Assembly: GCF_028128765.1 (NCBI RefSeq)
Contig: NZ_LBJG01000024.1
Coordinates: 372,001-436,000 of the forward strand
Direction: 5' to 3'
DNA: 64,000 nt
Source: Bradyrhizobium sp. CCBAU 51627
GTDB lineage: Bacteria > Pseudomonadota > Alphaproteobacteria > Rhizobiales > Xanthobacteraceae
Shown here: positions 7,888 through 16,428 of the stretch, piece by piece
How positions within the stretch are numbered: the stretch's first letter is position 1
How the letters are laid out: each line of letters opens with the position of its first letter
Position numbers and translations under genes: made by a program
Notes under the pieces: model-generated
What the model was told of the DNA's origin: nothing
Database searches by the model: none
What the model saw: only the letters and a program-made list of their open reading frames with translations

Positions 7888-9393
7888 ATGACCGCTGCCA
7901 CCATTGTCCCGACCCGTTTGCGCCAATACGCGCGATTTGGGCTGGCCGCGCTCGCGCTCAGTGCTTTCAGCGTGTTCGGCTCGCCGGCACATGCACGCGG
8001 ACCGGAGGGCATTGCCGACGTCGCCGAGAAAGTGATCGACGCGGTCGTCAACATCTCGACGTCGCAGACTGTCGAGGCCAAGGGCAGCGGCAGCAACACC
8101 ATGCCGCAACTGCCGCCTGGCTCGCCGTTCGAGGAGTTCTTCGACGACTTCTTCAAGAACCGCAAGGGTCCCGGCGGCGGCAGCAAGGGCGGCGACAATG
8201 GCCCGCCGCGCAAGACCAACTCGCTCGGGTCAGGCTTCATCATCGACACATCAGGCATTGTCGTGACCAACAATCACGTCATCGCCGATGCCGACGAGAT
8301 CAACGTCATTCTCAACGATGGCACCAAGATCAAAGCCGAGCTCGTCGGTGTCGACAAGAAGACTGACCTCGCCGTGTTGAAGTTCAAGCCGCCGAAGCCG
8401 CTGATTGCGGTCAAGTTCGGCGATTCCGACAAGCTGCGTTTGGGGGATTGGGTGGTCGCGATCGGCAACCCCTTCAGCCTGGGCGGCACCGTGACCGCGG
8501 GCATCGTATCGGCCAAGAACCGCGACATCTCCTCGGGGCCTTATGACAGCTACATCCAGACCGATGCCGCCATCAATCGCGGCAATTCCGGCGGCCCGCT
8601 GTTCAACCTCGAAGGGGACGTCATCGGCGTCAACACCCTGATCATCTCGCCCTCCGGCGGCTCGATCGGCATCGGCTTCGCCGTGCCCTCGAAGACGGTC
8701 GCAGGCGTCGTCGATCAGCTCCGCCAGTTCGGCGAGTTGCGTCGCGGCTGGCTCGGCGTGCGCATCCAGAGCGTCACCGACGAAATCGCCGAAAGCCTCA
8801 ACGTCAAGCCGGCGCGCGGCGCGCTGGTGGCGGGTGTCGACGACAAGGGTCCGGCCAAGCCCGCCGGCATCGAGCCTGGCGACGTGGTCGTCAAGTTCGA
8901 CGGCAAGGACGTCAAGGATCCGAAGGACCTGTCCCGCGTCGTTGCCGATACCGCGGTCGGCAAGGAGGTCGACGTCGTCATCATCCGCAAGGGCGAGGAG
9001 CAGACCAAGAAGGTCACGCTCGGCCGACTGCAGGATCCGGACAAGGTGCAGGCCGCGGTGAAGACCGATGAGCCTCCGCCGGAGAAGCCGGTGACGCAGA
9101 AGGCGCTCGGCCTCGATCTCGCCGTGCTGAACAAGGATCTGCGTACGCGCTACAAGATCAAGGACAGCGTCAAGGGCGTGGTCGTCACCAATGTCGACGC
9201 CAATTCGGATGCTGCCGAGAAGCGCCTCTCCGCCGGTGACGTCATCGTTGAAGTCGCGCAGGAGGCCGTCTCGAGCGGCGCCGACGTCCAGAAGCGGATC
9301 GACCAGATCAAGAAGGACGGCAAGAAGTCCGCGCTGCTGCTGGTGTCGAACGGTGACGGTGAGCTTCGGTTTGTGGCGCTGAGCGTGCAGTAG
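7888..9393 (+). CDS. degP: Periplasmic Do-type serine protease (DegP/DegQ/MucD)
   Basis: This is an exported trypsin-like protease and chaperone that degrades misfolded envelope proteins. The 501-residue protein has a signal peptide ending near SPAHA (residue 36). The catalytic triad is H130 (TNNHVIA), D160 (KTDLAVLK) and S234 (RGNSGGP). Two PDZ domains follow, at about residues 290-380 and 405-500. The Gly/Lys-rich insert after EEFFDDFFKNR is the LA-type loop of the family. The chosen ATG follows CTGGAG; the open frame extends 28 codons upstream without a signal-peptide-like start. It closes the hflK-hflC-DUF2065-degP group. Confidence 0.94.
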   Translation: MTAATIVPTRLRQYARFGLAALALSAFSVFGSPAHARGPEGIADVAEKVIDAVVNISTSQTVEAKGSGSNTMPQLPPGSPFEEFFDDFFKNRKGPGGGSKGGDNGPPRKTNSLGSGFIIDTSGIVVTNNHVIADADEINVILNDGTKIKAELVGVDKKTDLAVLKFKPPKPLIAVKFGDSDKLRLGDWVVAIGNPFSLGGTVTAGIVSAKNRDISSGPYDSYIQTDAAINRGNSGGPLFNLEGDVIGVNTLIISPSGGSIGIGFAVPSKTVAGVVDQLRQFGELRRGWLGVRIQSVTDEIAESLNVKPARGALVAGVDDKGPAKPAGIEPGDVVVKFDGKDVKDPKDLSRVVADTAVGKEVDVVIIRKGEEQTKKVTLGRLQDPDKVQAAVKTDEPPPEKPVTQKALGLDLAVLNKDLRTRYKIKDSVKGVVVTNVDANSDAAEKRLSAGDVIVEVAQEAVSSGADVQKRIDQIKKDGKKSALLLVSNGDGELRFVALSVQ

Positions 9394-9419
9394 GTCGCAT
9401 TCTCAGTCCAGCACTCACT

Positions 9420-9527
9420 GTCATGCGCCGGCTTGACCGGCGCATCCAGTACGCCGCGGCCTCTCGGTTCAAGCACTGCCGCCTCTGGGATACTGGCTCA
9501 CCCGCTTTCGCGGGTGATGACAGCAGA
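9420..9527. repeat. Intergenic palindromic repeat between convergent degP and serB
   Basis: Two hairpin cores occur here: GCGCCGG with CCGGCGC around a short TTGA loop, and CACCCGC with GCGGGTG. They are flanked by TCATG- and GATGAC-type ends, so the block reads almost the same on both strands. The design resembles dispersed palindromic repeats of Bradyrhizobium genomes. Lying between two convergent genes, it probably also serves as their shared terminator. Confidence 0.6.
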
Positions 9528-9533
9528 AGGAGG

Positions 9534-10439
9534 CTACCCCTCCACGAACTCGTCCCGCCGATACCCCTGCGCATACAGCAGCGCGGTGAGATCTCCATGA
9601 TCGATCCGTGCGGCCGCTGCCGCAGCAACCGACGGCTTGGCGTGATACGCCACGCCGAGCCCCGCCGCCTGGATCATCGCCAGATCATTGGCGCCGTCGC
9701 CGACGACGACGGAGTCGACGTCGTCGAGATCGAACGATTCCATCAGATCCACCAGCGTTGCGAGCTTGGCCGCGCGCCCCAGGATCGGCTCCTTCACCTC
9801 GCCGGTGAATTTGCCGTCGCGCACGACGAGCTCGTTGGCGCGGTTCTCCTGAAAACCGATCTTGGCGGCGACCGCGCTGGTGAACAGCGTGAAGCCGCCG
9901 GAGACCAGGCAGGTATAGGCGCCGTGGCCGCGCATGGTCGCGACCAATTCGCGGCCGCCCGGGGTCAGCGTGATGCGCTTGGCCAGCACTTCGTCGACGA
10001 CGCTGGCGGGCAGGCCTTTCAGCAGCGCGACGCGTTCGCGCAATGCCGGCTCGAACTCGATCTCGCCGCGCATCGCGCGTTCGGTGATGGCGGCCACATG
10101 GGCCTTCATCCCGACCAGGTCGGCGAGCTCGTCGATGCATTCCTGGCCAATCATGGTGGAATCCATGTCGGCGAGAAAAAGCTTCTTGCGCCGGAAGCCG
10201 ACAGGCTGCACGACGATGTCGATCGGCAGGTCGCCCCGAAGCTCGCGGAGCCGCTGTTCGATAGCGTGGCGGTCGCTTTCGAGGTTACTGTCGGCGCCAA
10301 AGGGAATGTCGACTGCAACCCCGTCGAACAGCCAGTGTGCCGGTTGCGCCTTCGGCAACACGGCGCGGGCGCCATCGACGATGGTAGAGTCGAGCGCGGG
10401 ATTGGCGGGATTGCAGATCAGCGTGGCGACGAGGGACAT
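9534..10439 (-). CDS. serB: Phosphoserine phosphatase
   Basis: SerB carries out the last step of serine synthesis, hydrolysing phosphoserine. The 301-residue protein has an N-terminal ACT-like region of about 80 residues followed by a HAD phosphatase domain. The nucleophile and general acid are D91 and D93 in DMDSTM, motif II is the serine of SGGFT at 180, and motif III-IV is VVGDGANDLAMI with D248 and D252. Its start codon lies only 11 bases from that of the divergent miaA, so the two promoters must reach into each other's coding sequence. Confidence 0.95.
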   Translation of the reverse strand: MSLVATLICNPANPALDSTIVDGARAVLPKAQPAHWLFDGVAVDIPFGADSNLESDRHAIEQRLRELRGDLPIDIVVQPVGFRRKKLFLADMDSTMIGQECIDELADLVGMKAHVAAITERAMRGEIEFEPALRERVALLKGLPASVVDEVLAKRITLTPGGRELVATMRGHGAYTCLVSGGFTLFTSAVAAKIGFQENRANELVVRDGKFTGEVKEPILGRAAKLATLVDLMESFDLDDVDSVVVGDGANDLAMIQAAGLGVAYHAKPSVAAAAAARIDHGDLTALLYAQGYRRDEFVEG

Positions 10440-10450
10440 TTGAGGTTTTC

Positions 10451-11392
10451 GTGAGCGAGGGGTATCCGATCAAGGCCGTGCTTATCGCAGGCCCGACCGC
10501 CAGCGGCAAGTCGGCGCTGGCGCTGGAGCTTGCGCTGAACGCGGGCGGAATCGTCATTAATGCCGATTCCATGCAGGTCTATCGCGACCTCCGCATCATC
10601 ACCGCGCGTCCCATGCCGGATGAGGAAGCGCGCGTGCCGCACCGCCTCTATGGCCATGTCGATGCTGCCGTGAATTTCTCGGCGGGGGCCTGGATGGCTG
10701 ATGCCGCGAAAGCGCTGGAAGAGGTGAAGGCGGGAGGCCCCCTGCCGATCTTCGTCGGCGGCACCGGACTGTATTTCAAGACCCTGACAGCCGGCCTCTC
10801 GGCGGTCCCGCCGATCCCAGCGGAGGTGCGCGAAGCCGTCCGCGCGCGACTGGAGCGGAACGGCGTCGAAGCGCTGCATGCGGAACTGGCTCGCCGCGAT
10901 CCGGGTGCGGCCGAGCGGCTGAACTTGCGCGATCGCACCCGGATCGCGCGTGCGCTCGAGGTGATCGAGGCGACCGGCCGCTCGCTGCTCGACTGGCACC
11001 ATGAGGGGCAGCCGCCGCTGTTGCGGAAGGAAAGCTTTCGCGCGGTGTTTCTCGCCCCCGAACGCGACGAGCTCTATGCCCGCATCGACGCCCGATTCGA
11101 CGCCATGCTGGGCGCCGGCGCCCTTGATGAGGTCGAGCGGCTCGCTGCCCGCGGCCTCGACCCGCTGCTGCCGGCGATGAAGGCCCATGGCGTGCCGGCC
11201 CTGATCCGTCATTTGCGCGGTGAACTCAGCCTGGAGGAGGCCGCCGCCATCGGCCGCGCCGATACGCGCCACTATGCCAAGCGGCAATTCACCTGGTTCC
11301 GGCATCAACTGCCAGAGTTCGAATGGGTGAAGCCGGGAGAGGCGGGGGGATGGCTTGCAGCGGCCATGAGTGCAGAGCAGCACTCCAGCTGA
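10451..11392 (+). CDS. miaA: tRNA dimethylallyltransferase
   Basis: MiaA adds a dimethylallyl group to A37 of tRNAs reading UNN codons. The 313-residue protein has the Walker A motif GPTASGKS at residues 14-21, the DSMQVYRDL segment that binds tRNA and pyrophosphate, and the conserved VGGTGLYFKTLTAGL. It starts with GTG, and the normal MiaA N-terminus begins right there, so a later start is not attractive. Divergent serB starts 11 bases upstream, leaving no room for a conventional intergenic promoter. Confidence 0.96.
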   Translation: MSEGYPIKAVLIAGPTASGKSALALELALNAGGIVINADSMQVYRDLRIITARPMPDEEARVPHRLYGHVDAAVNFSAGAWMADAAKALEEVKAGGPLPIFVGGTGLYFKTLTAGLSAVPPIPAEVREAVRARLERNGVEALHAELARRDPGAAERLNLRDRTRIARALEVIEATGRSLLDWHHEGQPPLLRKESFRAVFLAPERDELYARIDARFDAMLGAGALDEVERLAARGLDPLLPAMKAHGVPALIRHLRGELSLEEAAAIGRADTRHYAKRQFTWFRHQLPEFEWVKPGEAGGWLAAAMSAEQHSS

Positions 11393-11486
11393 CGCACTTT
11401 TGTGCCCGGGTTCCCGATTTTACCTCTCGCCGAACCCTGGGAACACCGCTACACTGCCTAAATCGCGCGGAAGCGGCCGCTTCGCC

Positions 11487-11514
11487 TTGACATCGAGGCT
11501 TTGGTCGTTATGTT
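11487..11514 (+). promoter_or_regulatory. Promoter of the ilvI-ilvH leader transcript
   Basis: A perfect TTGACA -35 box at 11487-11492 is followed after 16 bases by TATGTT at 11509-11514. Transcription would start near 11521, about 26 bases before the leader peptide and 200 bases before ilvI. Confidence 0.65.
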
Positions 11515-11546
11515 TCGCGCAACCTTTGGGAAGCCGAGCGTCTACC

Positions 11547-11612
11547 GTGCGCAACATTATTACCGTACTCCTTATCGCCGTCGTACCCAGGCACACCGCC
11601 GGGGGTGGCTAG
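11547..11612 (+). CDS. ilv leader peptide (attenuator control)
   Basis: A 21-codon reading frame starts at GTG and contains three Ile, two Leu and three Val codons within ten residues (NIITVLLIAVV), then ends in TAG just before a set of overlapping hairpins. This is the classic design of a ribosome-stalling leader peptide that senses charged branched-chain tRNAs. The frame stays open further upstream, but the promoter position makes a start near 11547 the sensible choice. The ribosome-binding site is weak. Stalling on these codons would let the downstream antiterminator form and allow ilvI-ilvH expression. Confidence 0.75.
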   Translation: MRNIITVLLIAVVPRHTAGGG

Positions 11613-11668
11613 CTGCCATCCACATGACAGGCGGTGTGCAGGGTCCCTCTTCGGGGCCTTTTTTATTT
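11591..11668 (+). terminator. Attenuator: competing hairpins and Rho-independent terminator before ilvI
   Basis: Segment 11591-11600 (GCACACCGCC) is a perfect complement of 11630-11639 (GGCGGTGTGC). A smaller hairpin, GGGTGGC with GCCATCC, lies inside. Immediately after, AGGGTCCC pairs over eight positions with GGGGCCTT across the loop TCTTC and runs into six T residues, making an intrinsic terminator. These structures overlap the end of the leader peptide, so ribosome position can choose between them. Confidence 0.75.
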
Positions 11669-11721
11669 CCCGAAACCGACACGAACGAAGCCGCTGACAG
11701 CAGCGCATCCGGAGCAAGCCA

Positions 11722-13497
11722 ATGAGCGACAAGAGCCACGATCCGAACCAGATGACCGGCGCCGCGATGATCGTCCGCGCGCTCATCGATCACGGCGTGA
11801 CCGATATTTTCGGCTATCCCGGCGGCGCCGTGCTTCCGATCTATGACGAGATCTTCCAGCAGAGCGAGGTCCAGCACATCCTGGTCCGCCACGAGCAGGG
11901 CGCGGGCCATGCTGCGGAAGGCTATGCCCGATCGACCGGCAAGCCCGGCGTTGCGCTTGTGACCTCGGGTCCCGGCGCGACCAACATGGTGACGCCGTTG
12001 ACCGATGCGCTGATGGACTCGATCCCGCTGGTCTGCATCTCCGGCCAGGTGCCGACGCATCTGATCGGCAACGACGCGTTCCAGGAATGCGACACCGTCG
12101 GCATCACGCGCCCCTGCACCAAGCACAACTGGCTGGTGCGCGACGTCAACGATCTCGCAAAGGTCCTGCACGAGGCCTTCTACGTCGCAACCACGGGCCG
12201 TCCGGGCCCGGTGTTGGTCGACGTTCCCAAGGACGTGCAGTTTGCAACCGGCACCTATCATCCGCCGCGCAAATCCGACGTGCATCGCTCCTACGCGCCG
12301 CGCGTCAAAGGCGATGCAACCCAGATCCGCAAGGCCGTGTCGCTGCTCGCCAGTGCCAAGCGCCCCGTGATCTACAGCGGCGGTGGCGTGATCAATTCCG
12401 GCCCCGAAGCGACCAAGCTGTTGCGCGAACTGGTTGAGGTCACCGGATTCCCGATCACCTCCACGCTGATGGGCCTCGGTGCGTATCCGGCCTCGGGCAA
12501 GAACTGGCTCGGCATGCTCGGCATGCACGGCACTTACGAAGCCAACATGACCATGCATGATTGCGATGTCATGCTGTGCGTCGGCGCGCGCTTCGACGAC
12601 CGCATCACCGGCCGCGTCGATGCATTCTCGCCGGGTTCGAAGAAGATCCACATCGACATCGATCCGTCCTCGATCAACAAGAACATCCGCGTCGACGTCC
12701 CGATCATCGGCGATTGCGGCAACATCCTCGGCGACATCCTCCAGGTGTTCAAGGCGGAGGCGAAGAAGCCCGACATCAAGGCGTGGTGGCAGCAGATCGC
12801 GCAGTGGCGCGCGCGCAACTCGCTCTATTACAAGAAGAGCAACGACGTCATCCTGCCGCAGCACGCGATCCAGAGCCTGTTCGAGGCGACGCGCGGCAAA
12901 GACACCTACATCACGACCGAGGTCGGTCAGCACCAGATGTGGGCGGCGCAGTTCTACGGCTTTGAGGAGCCGCATCGCTGGATGACGTCCGGTGGTCTCG
13001 GCACAATGGGCTACGGCCTGCCGGCCGCGGTCGGCGTGCAGGTGGCGCACCCTGACAGCCTCGTCATCGATATCGCGGGCGACGCCTCGGTGCAGATGAC
13101 GATCCAGGAGATGTCGACGGCGGTTCAGTACGAGCTGCCGATCAAGATCTTCATCCTGAACAACCAGTACATGGGCATGGTGCGGCAATGGCAGCAGCTG
13201 CTCCACGGCAACCGCCTGTCGCATTCCTACTCCGAGGCGCTGCCGGATTTCGTCAAGCTTGCAGAGGCCTATGGCGCGGTCGGTCTCCAGGTCACCAAGC
13301 CTGCCGATCTCGATGGTGCCATCAAGGAGATGATCGCGGTGAAGCGCCCGGTGCTATTCGACTGCCGTGTCGCGGCGCTGGAAAACTGCTTCCCGATGAT
13401 TCCGTCCGGCAAGGCGCACAACGAGATGCTGCTGCCGGAGCAGGCCAACGACGAGGCGACCGCAAGAGCATTCGCTGGCGGCAAGGCGCTGGTGTGA
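11722..13497 (+). CDS. ilvI: Acetolactate synthase, large (catalytic) subunit
   Basis: This thiamine-diphosphate enzyme joins two pyruvates, or pyruvate and 2-oxobutyrate, in the first common step of valine, leucine and isoleucine synthesis. The 591-residue protein has the catalytic glutamate E58 in RHEQGAGHAAEG and the ThDP/Mg-binding motif from GDAS (453-456) to NN (480-481). It also has the FAD-binding region of anabolic AHAS. It is followed after 25 bases by the regulatory subunit ilvH and is preceded by the attenuator. Whether it is called ilvI or ilvB is a naming matter. Confidence 0.96.
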   Translation: MSDKSHDPNQMTGAAMIVRALIDHGVTDIFGYPGGAVLPIYDEIFQQSEVQHILVRHEQGAGHAAEGYARSTGKPGVALVTSGPGATNMVTPLTDALMDSIPLVCISGQVPTHLIGNDAFQECDTVGITRPCTKHNWLVRDVNDLAKVLHEAFYVATTGRPGPVLVDVPKDVQFATGTYHPPRKSDVHRSYAPRVKGDATQIRKAVSLLASAKRPVIYSGGGVINSGPEATKLLRELVEVTGFPITSTLMGLGAYPASGKNWLGMLGMHGTYEANMTMHDCDVMLCVGARFDDRITGRVDAFSPGSKKIHIDIDPSSINKNIRVDVPIIGDCGNILGDILQVFKAEAKKPDIKAWWQQIAQWRARNSLYYKKSNDVILPQHAIQSLFEATRGKDTYITTEVGQHQMWAAQFYGFEEPHRWMTSGGLGTMGYGLPAAVGVQVAHPDSLVIDIAGDASVQMTIQEMSTAVQYELPIKIFILNNQYMGMVRQWQQLLHGNRLSHSYSEALPDFVKLAEAYGAVGLQVTKPADLDGAIKEMIAVKRPVLFDCRVAALENCFPMIPSGKAHNEMLLPEQANDEATARAFAGGKALV

Positions 13498-13522
13498 TTG
13501 CGATAGATTTGAGGGGACGACA

Positions 13523-14065
13523 ATGAACCAGCCCGCATCCGCGTACTTCATCGAAGAACGCCACGATCCCAACGAGACGCACACGCTTGCCGTGCTCGTG
13601 CAGAACGAGCCGGGCGTGCTCGCACGGGTCATCGGCCTGTTCTCCGGCCGCGGCTACAACATCGAGAGTCTCACGGTGTCGGAGACCGAGGCGCAGAAGC
13701 ATCTGTCGCGCATCACCATCGTCACCACGGGCACGCCGATGGTAATCGCGCAGATCAAGCATCAGCTCGACCGCATGGTTCCGGTCTACCAGGTCGTCGA
13801 CATGACGCAGACCCGACGCTCGATCGAGCGCGAACTGGCGATGGTGAAGGTGCGCGGGCAGGGCGAGCATAGGGTAGAGGCGCTGCGGCTGGCGGATGCT
13901 TTTCGTGCCCGCGTGATCGACGCCACCACCGAGAGTTTCGTGTTCGAGCTCACAGGCAATACCGACAAGATCAATCAGTTTATCGACCTGATGCGCCCGC
14001 TCGGCCTTGTCGAGGTGTCGCGCACCGGCGTTGCCGCGATCGGTCGCGGGCCTGAAGGGATGTGA
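13523..14065 (+). CDS. ilvH: Acetolactate synthase, small (regulatory) subunit
   Basis: IlvH stimulates the catalytic subunit and binds the feedback inhibitor valine. The 180-residue protein shows the N-terminal ACT domain with HTLAVLVQNEPGVLARVIGL, where the loop binds valine between dimers, and the C-terminal ferredoxin-like domain ending with the family's usual TGVAAIGRG. It directly follows ilvI and is controlled by the same attenuator. Confidence 0.96.
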   Translation: MNQPASAYFIEERHDPNETHTLAVLVQNEPGVLARVIGLFSGRGYNIESLTVSETEAQKHLSRITIVTTGTPMVIAQIKHQLDRMVPVYQVVDMTQTRRSIERELAMVKVRGQGEHRVEALRLADAFRARVIDATTESFVFELTGNTDKINQFIDLMRPLGLVEVSRTGVAAIGRGPEGM

Positions 14066-14068
14066 GCC

Positions 14069-14764
14069 ATGCTGGCGCGCGACTGGTACTATAACGAGCG
14101 GAACCGAATGGGCATCGAGCCCGCGGTGGCGTCGATCTACGACGCCCACGACGATGCCGATCTGCGGGCGCGCGCCGCACTGAGGATGCTCGGAGTCCAG
14201 CGCGGTTGGCGCATCGCCGATATCGGCTGCGGCAACGGCGTGCTCGCCACCGAAGCCGCGTTGATGGGTGCCGAGGTGGATGCCATCGACATCTCGCCGG
14301 CGATGCTGGCGCTCGCCGAGATCTATGCGCGCGACCGCAAGGCGCCCGTGCGCACCCAATCCGCCGGCCTGCTCAGCTTTGCCTACCGGCCCGAATCCTA
14401 CGATTTGATCGTCAGCGAGTTCACGCTGCATCATCTGCCGGACTTTTGGAAAGTGGTGGCGATGTCGCGGATATTTCGTGCGCTGAAGCCCGGTGCGAGC
14501 TTCTACCTGCGCGACATCGTCTATGCGTCGATGCCCGATGCGATCGAGCGCGACATCGAGCAATGGGCCGACTACCAGATCAAAAATCACGATTTTTCAC
14601 GCGGGGGCGTGGTGACGCATATGCGCGACGAATATTCCACCTTCGGCTGGGTGATGGAGCGGATGCTGACCGATGTCGGCTTCACGCTGGTCTCCGCCGA
14701 TTATCACGCGCCGATGCACGCCACCTATCTCCTCCGCAAACCGAAAGCCGGCGAGCAAGGCTAG
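14069..14764 (+). CDS. Class I SAM-dependent methyltransferase
   Basis: The 231-residue protein has a Rossmann methyltransferase core with motif I IADIGCGNGVLA at about residues 48-59, the acidic end of strand 2 in VDAIDISP, and motif LIVSEFTLHHLPDF near residue 112, where SAM methyltransferases pick up the adenine. The acceptor is not recognisable. It begins three bases after ilvH, so it is probably read from the ilv transcript, although it is not an established branched-chain amino acid gene. Confidence 0.82.
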   Translation: MLARDWYYNERNRMGIEPAVASIYDAHDDADLRARAALRMLGVQRGWRIADIGCGNGVLATEAALMGAEVDAIDISPAMLALAEIYARDRKAPVRTQSAGLLSFAYRPESYDLIVSEFTLHHLPDFWKVVAMSRIFRALKPGASFYLRDIVYASMPDAIERDIEQWADYQIKNHDFSRGGVVTHMRDEYSTFGWVMERMLTDVGFTLVSADYHAPMHATYLLRKPKAGEQG

Positions 14765-14810
14765 ACGAGAAGAACAAGCAGGGCTGCACGACAGGGCAGA
14801 ACCGGGAACA

Positions 14811-15686
14811 ATGAAGCCGGCCGACATCCTTATCGCCCTCATGGTAGCGATCATCTGGGGGGGTGCCTTTGTGGCGAGCCGGATCGCGCTCGACGAGTTT
14901 TCGCCGGAACTGATGACGGCAATGCGCTTTTCGATTGCCGCGCTACCTTGCCTGCTCATTCCCAAGCCGAAGATCGCCTGGTCGCTTCTGGTCGCGATCA
15001 GCTTCACGCTGTTTCTTGGGCAATTCCTGTCGCAGGCCTACGGCATTGCCCATGGCGTGCCGGTAGGCCTGACCTCGGTCGTTGTACAGAGCCAGGCGCT
15101 GTTCACCGTCGGTTTTGCCGCGGTCGCCTTCGGCGAGCGTTCGACGCCGGCGCAGACGGTGGGCATCGTCATCGCAGCAGTCGGGCTGCTGATGATCTGC
15201 GGCACCGTCGGCTATGATTTCAGCGTTGGCGCTTTCGCCGTGCTGATGATCTCGCCGGTCAGCTTTGCCGTCGGCAATCTGCTGCTCCGCGGCGCCCGCG
15301 GCGTGCCGATGTTCAACCTGTTTGCCTGGCTGTGCCTCGCCGCGGCCGTGCCGTTGTTCGTGCTGGCGCTGATCGCCAACGGGCCGGCGCCGACCTGGAC
15401 GTCGCTGACGCACATGTCGCTGAGATCAGCGCTCTGCATGCTGATGCTCGGCGGCATTTCTACCAGCATCGCTTATTGGCTGTGGGGCCGCCTCTTGCGC
15501 GACTATCCGGCGGCTCAGGTGGTGCCGTTCGCGCTGCTGGTGCCGTTCGTTGGCTCCGCCGCCTCCAGCGTCGTGTTTGGTGAGCGGTTCGGGCCATTGC
15601 GCCTCGCCGGCATGCTGACCGTGATCGGCGGCATCGCGGTGATGGTGCTGGCGAAGCGCCCGCAAGTCCTGCCAAAGACCGCGTGA
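14811..15686 (+). CDS. EamA family (DMT superfamily) transporter
   Basis: The 291-residue protein is made of two EamA repeats, giving ten membrane helices. The first repeat opens with the typical VAIIWGGAFVASRIALDEF, and each repeat ends with a VGIVIAAVG- or AGMLTVIGG-type helix. Members of this family mostly export amino acids or metabolites. It lies head-to-tail with a LysE-type exporter, so the pair may release amino acids made by the neighbouring ilv genes; that is inference from context. Confidence 0.87.
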   Translation: MKPADILIALMVAIIWGGAFVASRIALDEFSPELMTAMRFSIAALPCLLIPKPKIAWSLLVAISFTLFLGQFLSQAYGIAHGVPVGLTSVVVQSQALFTVGFAAVAFGERSTPAQTVGIVIAAVGLLMICGTVGYDFSVGAFAVLMISPVSFAVGNLLLRGARGVPMFNLFAWLCLAAAVPLFVLALIANGPAPTWTSLTHMSLRSALCMLMLGGISTSIAYWLWGRLLRDYPAAQVVPFALLVPFVGSAASSVVFGERFGPLRLAGMLTVIGGIAVMVLAKRPQVLPKTA

Positions 15687-15693
15687 GGTGACT

Positions 15694-16296
15694 ATGGCCT
15701 ACTCGCTCTTCTATGCCTTCCTCGCTTTCATGGTGGTGATGTATTTCACGCCTGGGCCGAACAACATCATGCTGTTGTCCTCAGGACTGACTTACGGCTT
15801 CCGCCGCACCATTCCGCACATCGTCGGTATCGTCCTCGGCTTTGCTTTCATGGTCGCGACTGTCGGCCTCGGGCTCGGCACCATCTTTCTGGCCTATCCG
15901 ATCCTCCAGACCATCCTCAAATATGCCGGCGCCGCCTATTTGATTTATCTTGCCGTCGTGATCGCCTTTTCAGGCCCGGCCAAGCCGGGCGATGAGGATG
16001 GCCGCGGCCCAATGACGTTCTGGGGCGCGGCGATGTTCCAGTGGATCAACGCCAAGGGCTGGGTGATCGTGATCGGCACCATCACAGCCTATGCGGCGAT
16101 CGCCCAGTTTCCCCTGAACATCGCGATTCAGACCCTGATCAGCCTAGTGGTCGGCACCGCCTCGACCGTGGTCTGGGCTTTCTTCGGCACTGCACTACGA
16201 CCGGTGCTGACCTCGGAGCGGCTGGTTCGCGCCTTCAATATCCTGATGGCGCTCCTGCTGCTCGCCTCCCTTTACCCCGTTTTCATGGATGCATGA
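15694..16296 (+). CDS. LysE/RhtB family amino-acid exporter
   Basis: The 200-residue membrane protein has the LysE/RhtB signature near its N-terminus (TPGPNNIMLLSSGLTYGFRR, about residues 18-37) and six predicted helices. RhtB-type members export homoserine, threonine, leucine and related amino acids. It follows the EamA gene after seven bases; I preferred the ATG that has GAGG five bases upstream over a GTG two codons earlier. Sitting between ilvH and ilvC, it may export branched-chain amino acids, which is not proven by sequence. Confidence 0.88.
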   Translation: MAYSLFYAFLAFMVVMYFTPGPNNIMLLSSGLTYGFRRTIPHIVGIVLGFAFMVATVGLGLGTIFLAYPILQTILKYAGAAYLIYLAVVIAFSGPAKPGDEDGRGPMTFWGAAMFQWINAKGWVIVIGTITAYAAIAQFPLNIAIQTLISLVVGTASTVVWAFFGTALRPVLTSERLVRAFNILMALLLLASLYPVFMDA

Positions 16297-16300
16297 TGTC

Positions 16301-16368
16301 GCGGATTTCCATGCAGAAACGGGTTTCCCTCAGGGCTGAAAATGCTCTAGACAGCCCCCGAAATCCGC
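16301..16368 (+). promoter_or_regulatory. Inverted repeats in the ilvC upstream region
   Basis: GCGGATTT at 16301-16308 and AAATCCGC at 16361-16368 are exact complements. Between them lie a small GAAAC/GTTTC hairpin and a GGGCT/AGCCC pair. The set could fold into a branched leader or mark operators before ilvC. No leader peptide rich in Ile, Leu or Val is visible here, so control differs from that of ilvI. Confidence 0.3.
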
Positions 16369-16428
16369 AAATTCCACCCTTCGGACACTGACCATCGGCC
16401 GATTTTGGCCCTCAACGAGGAAACGACT

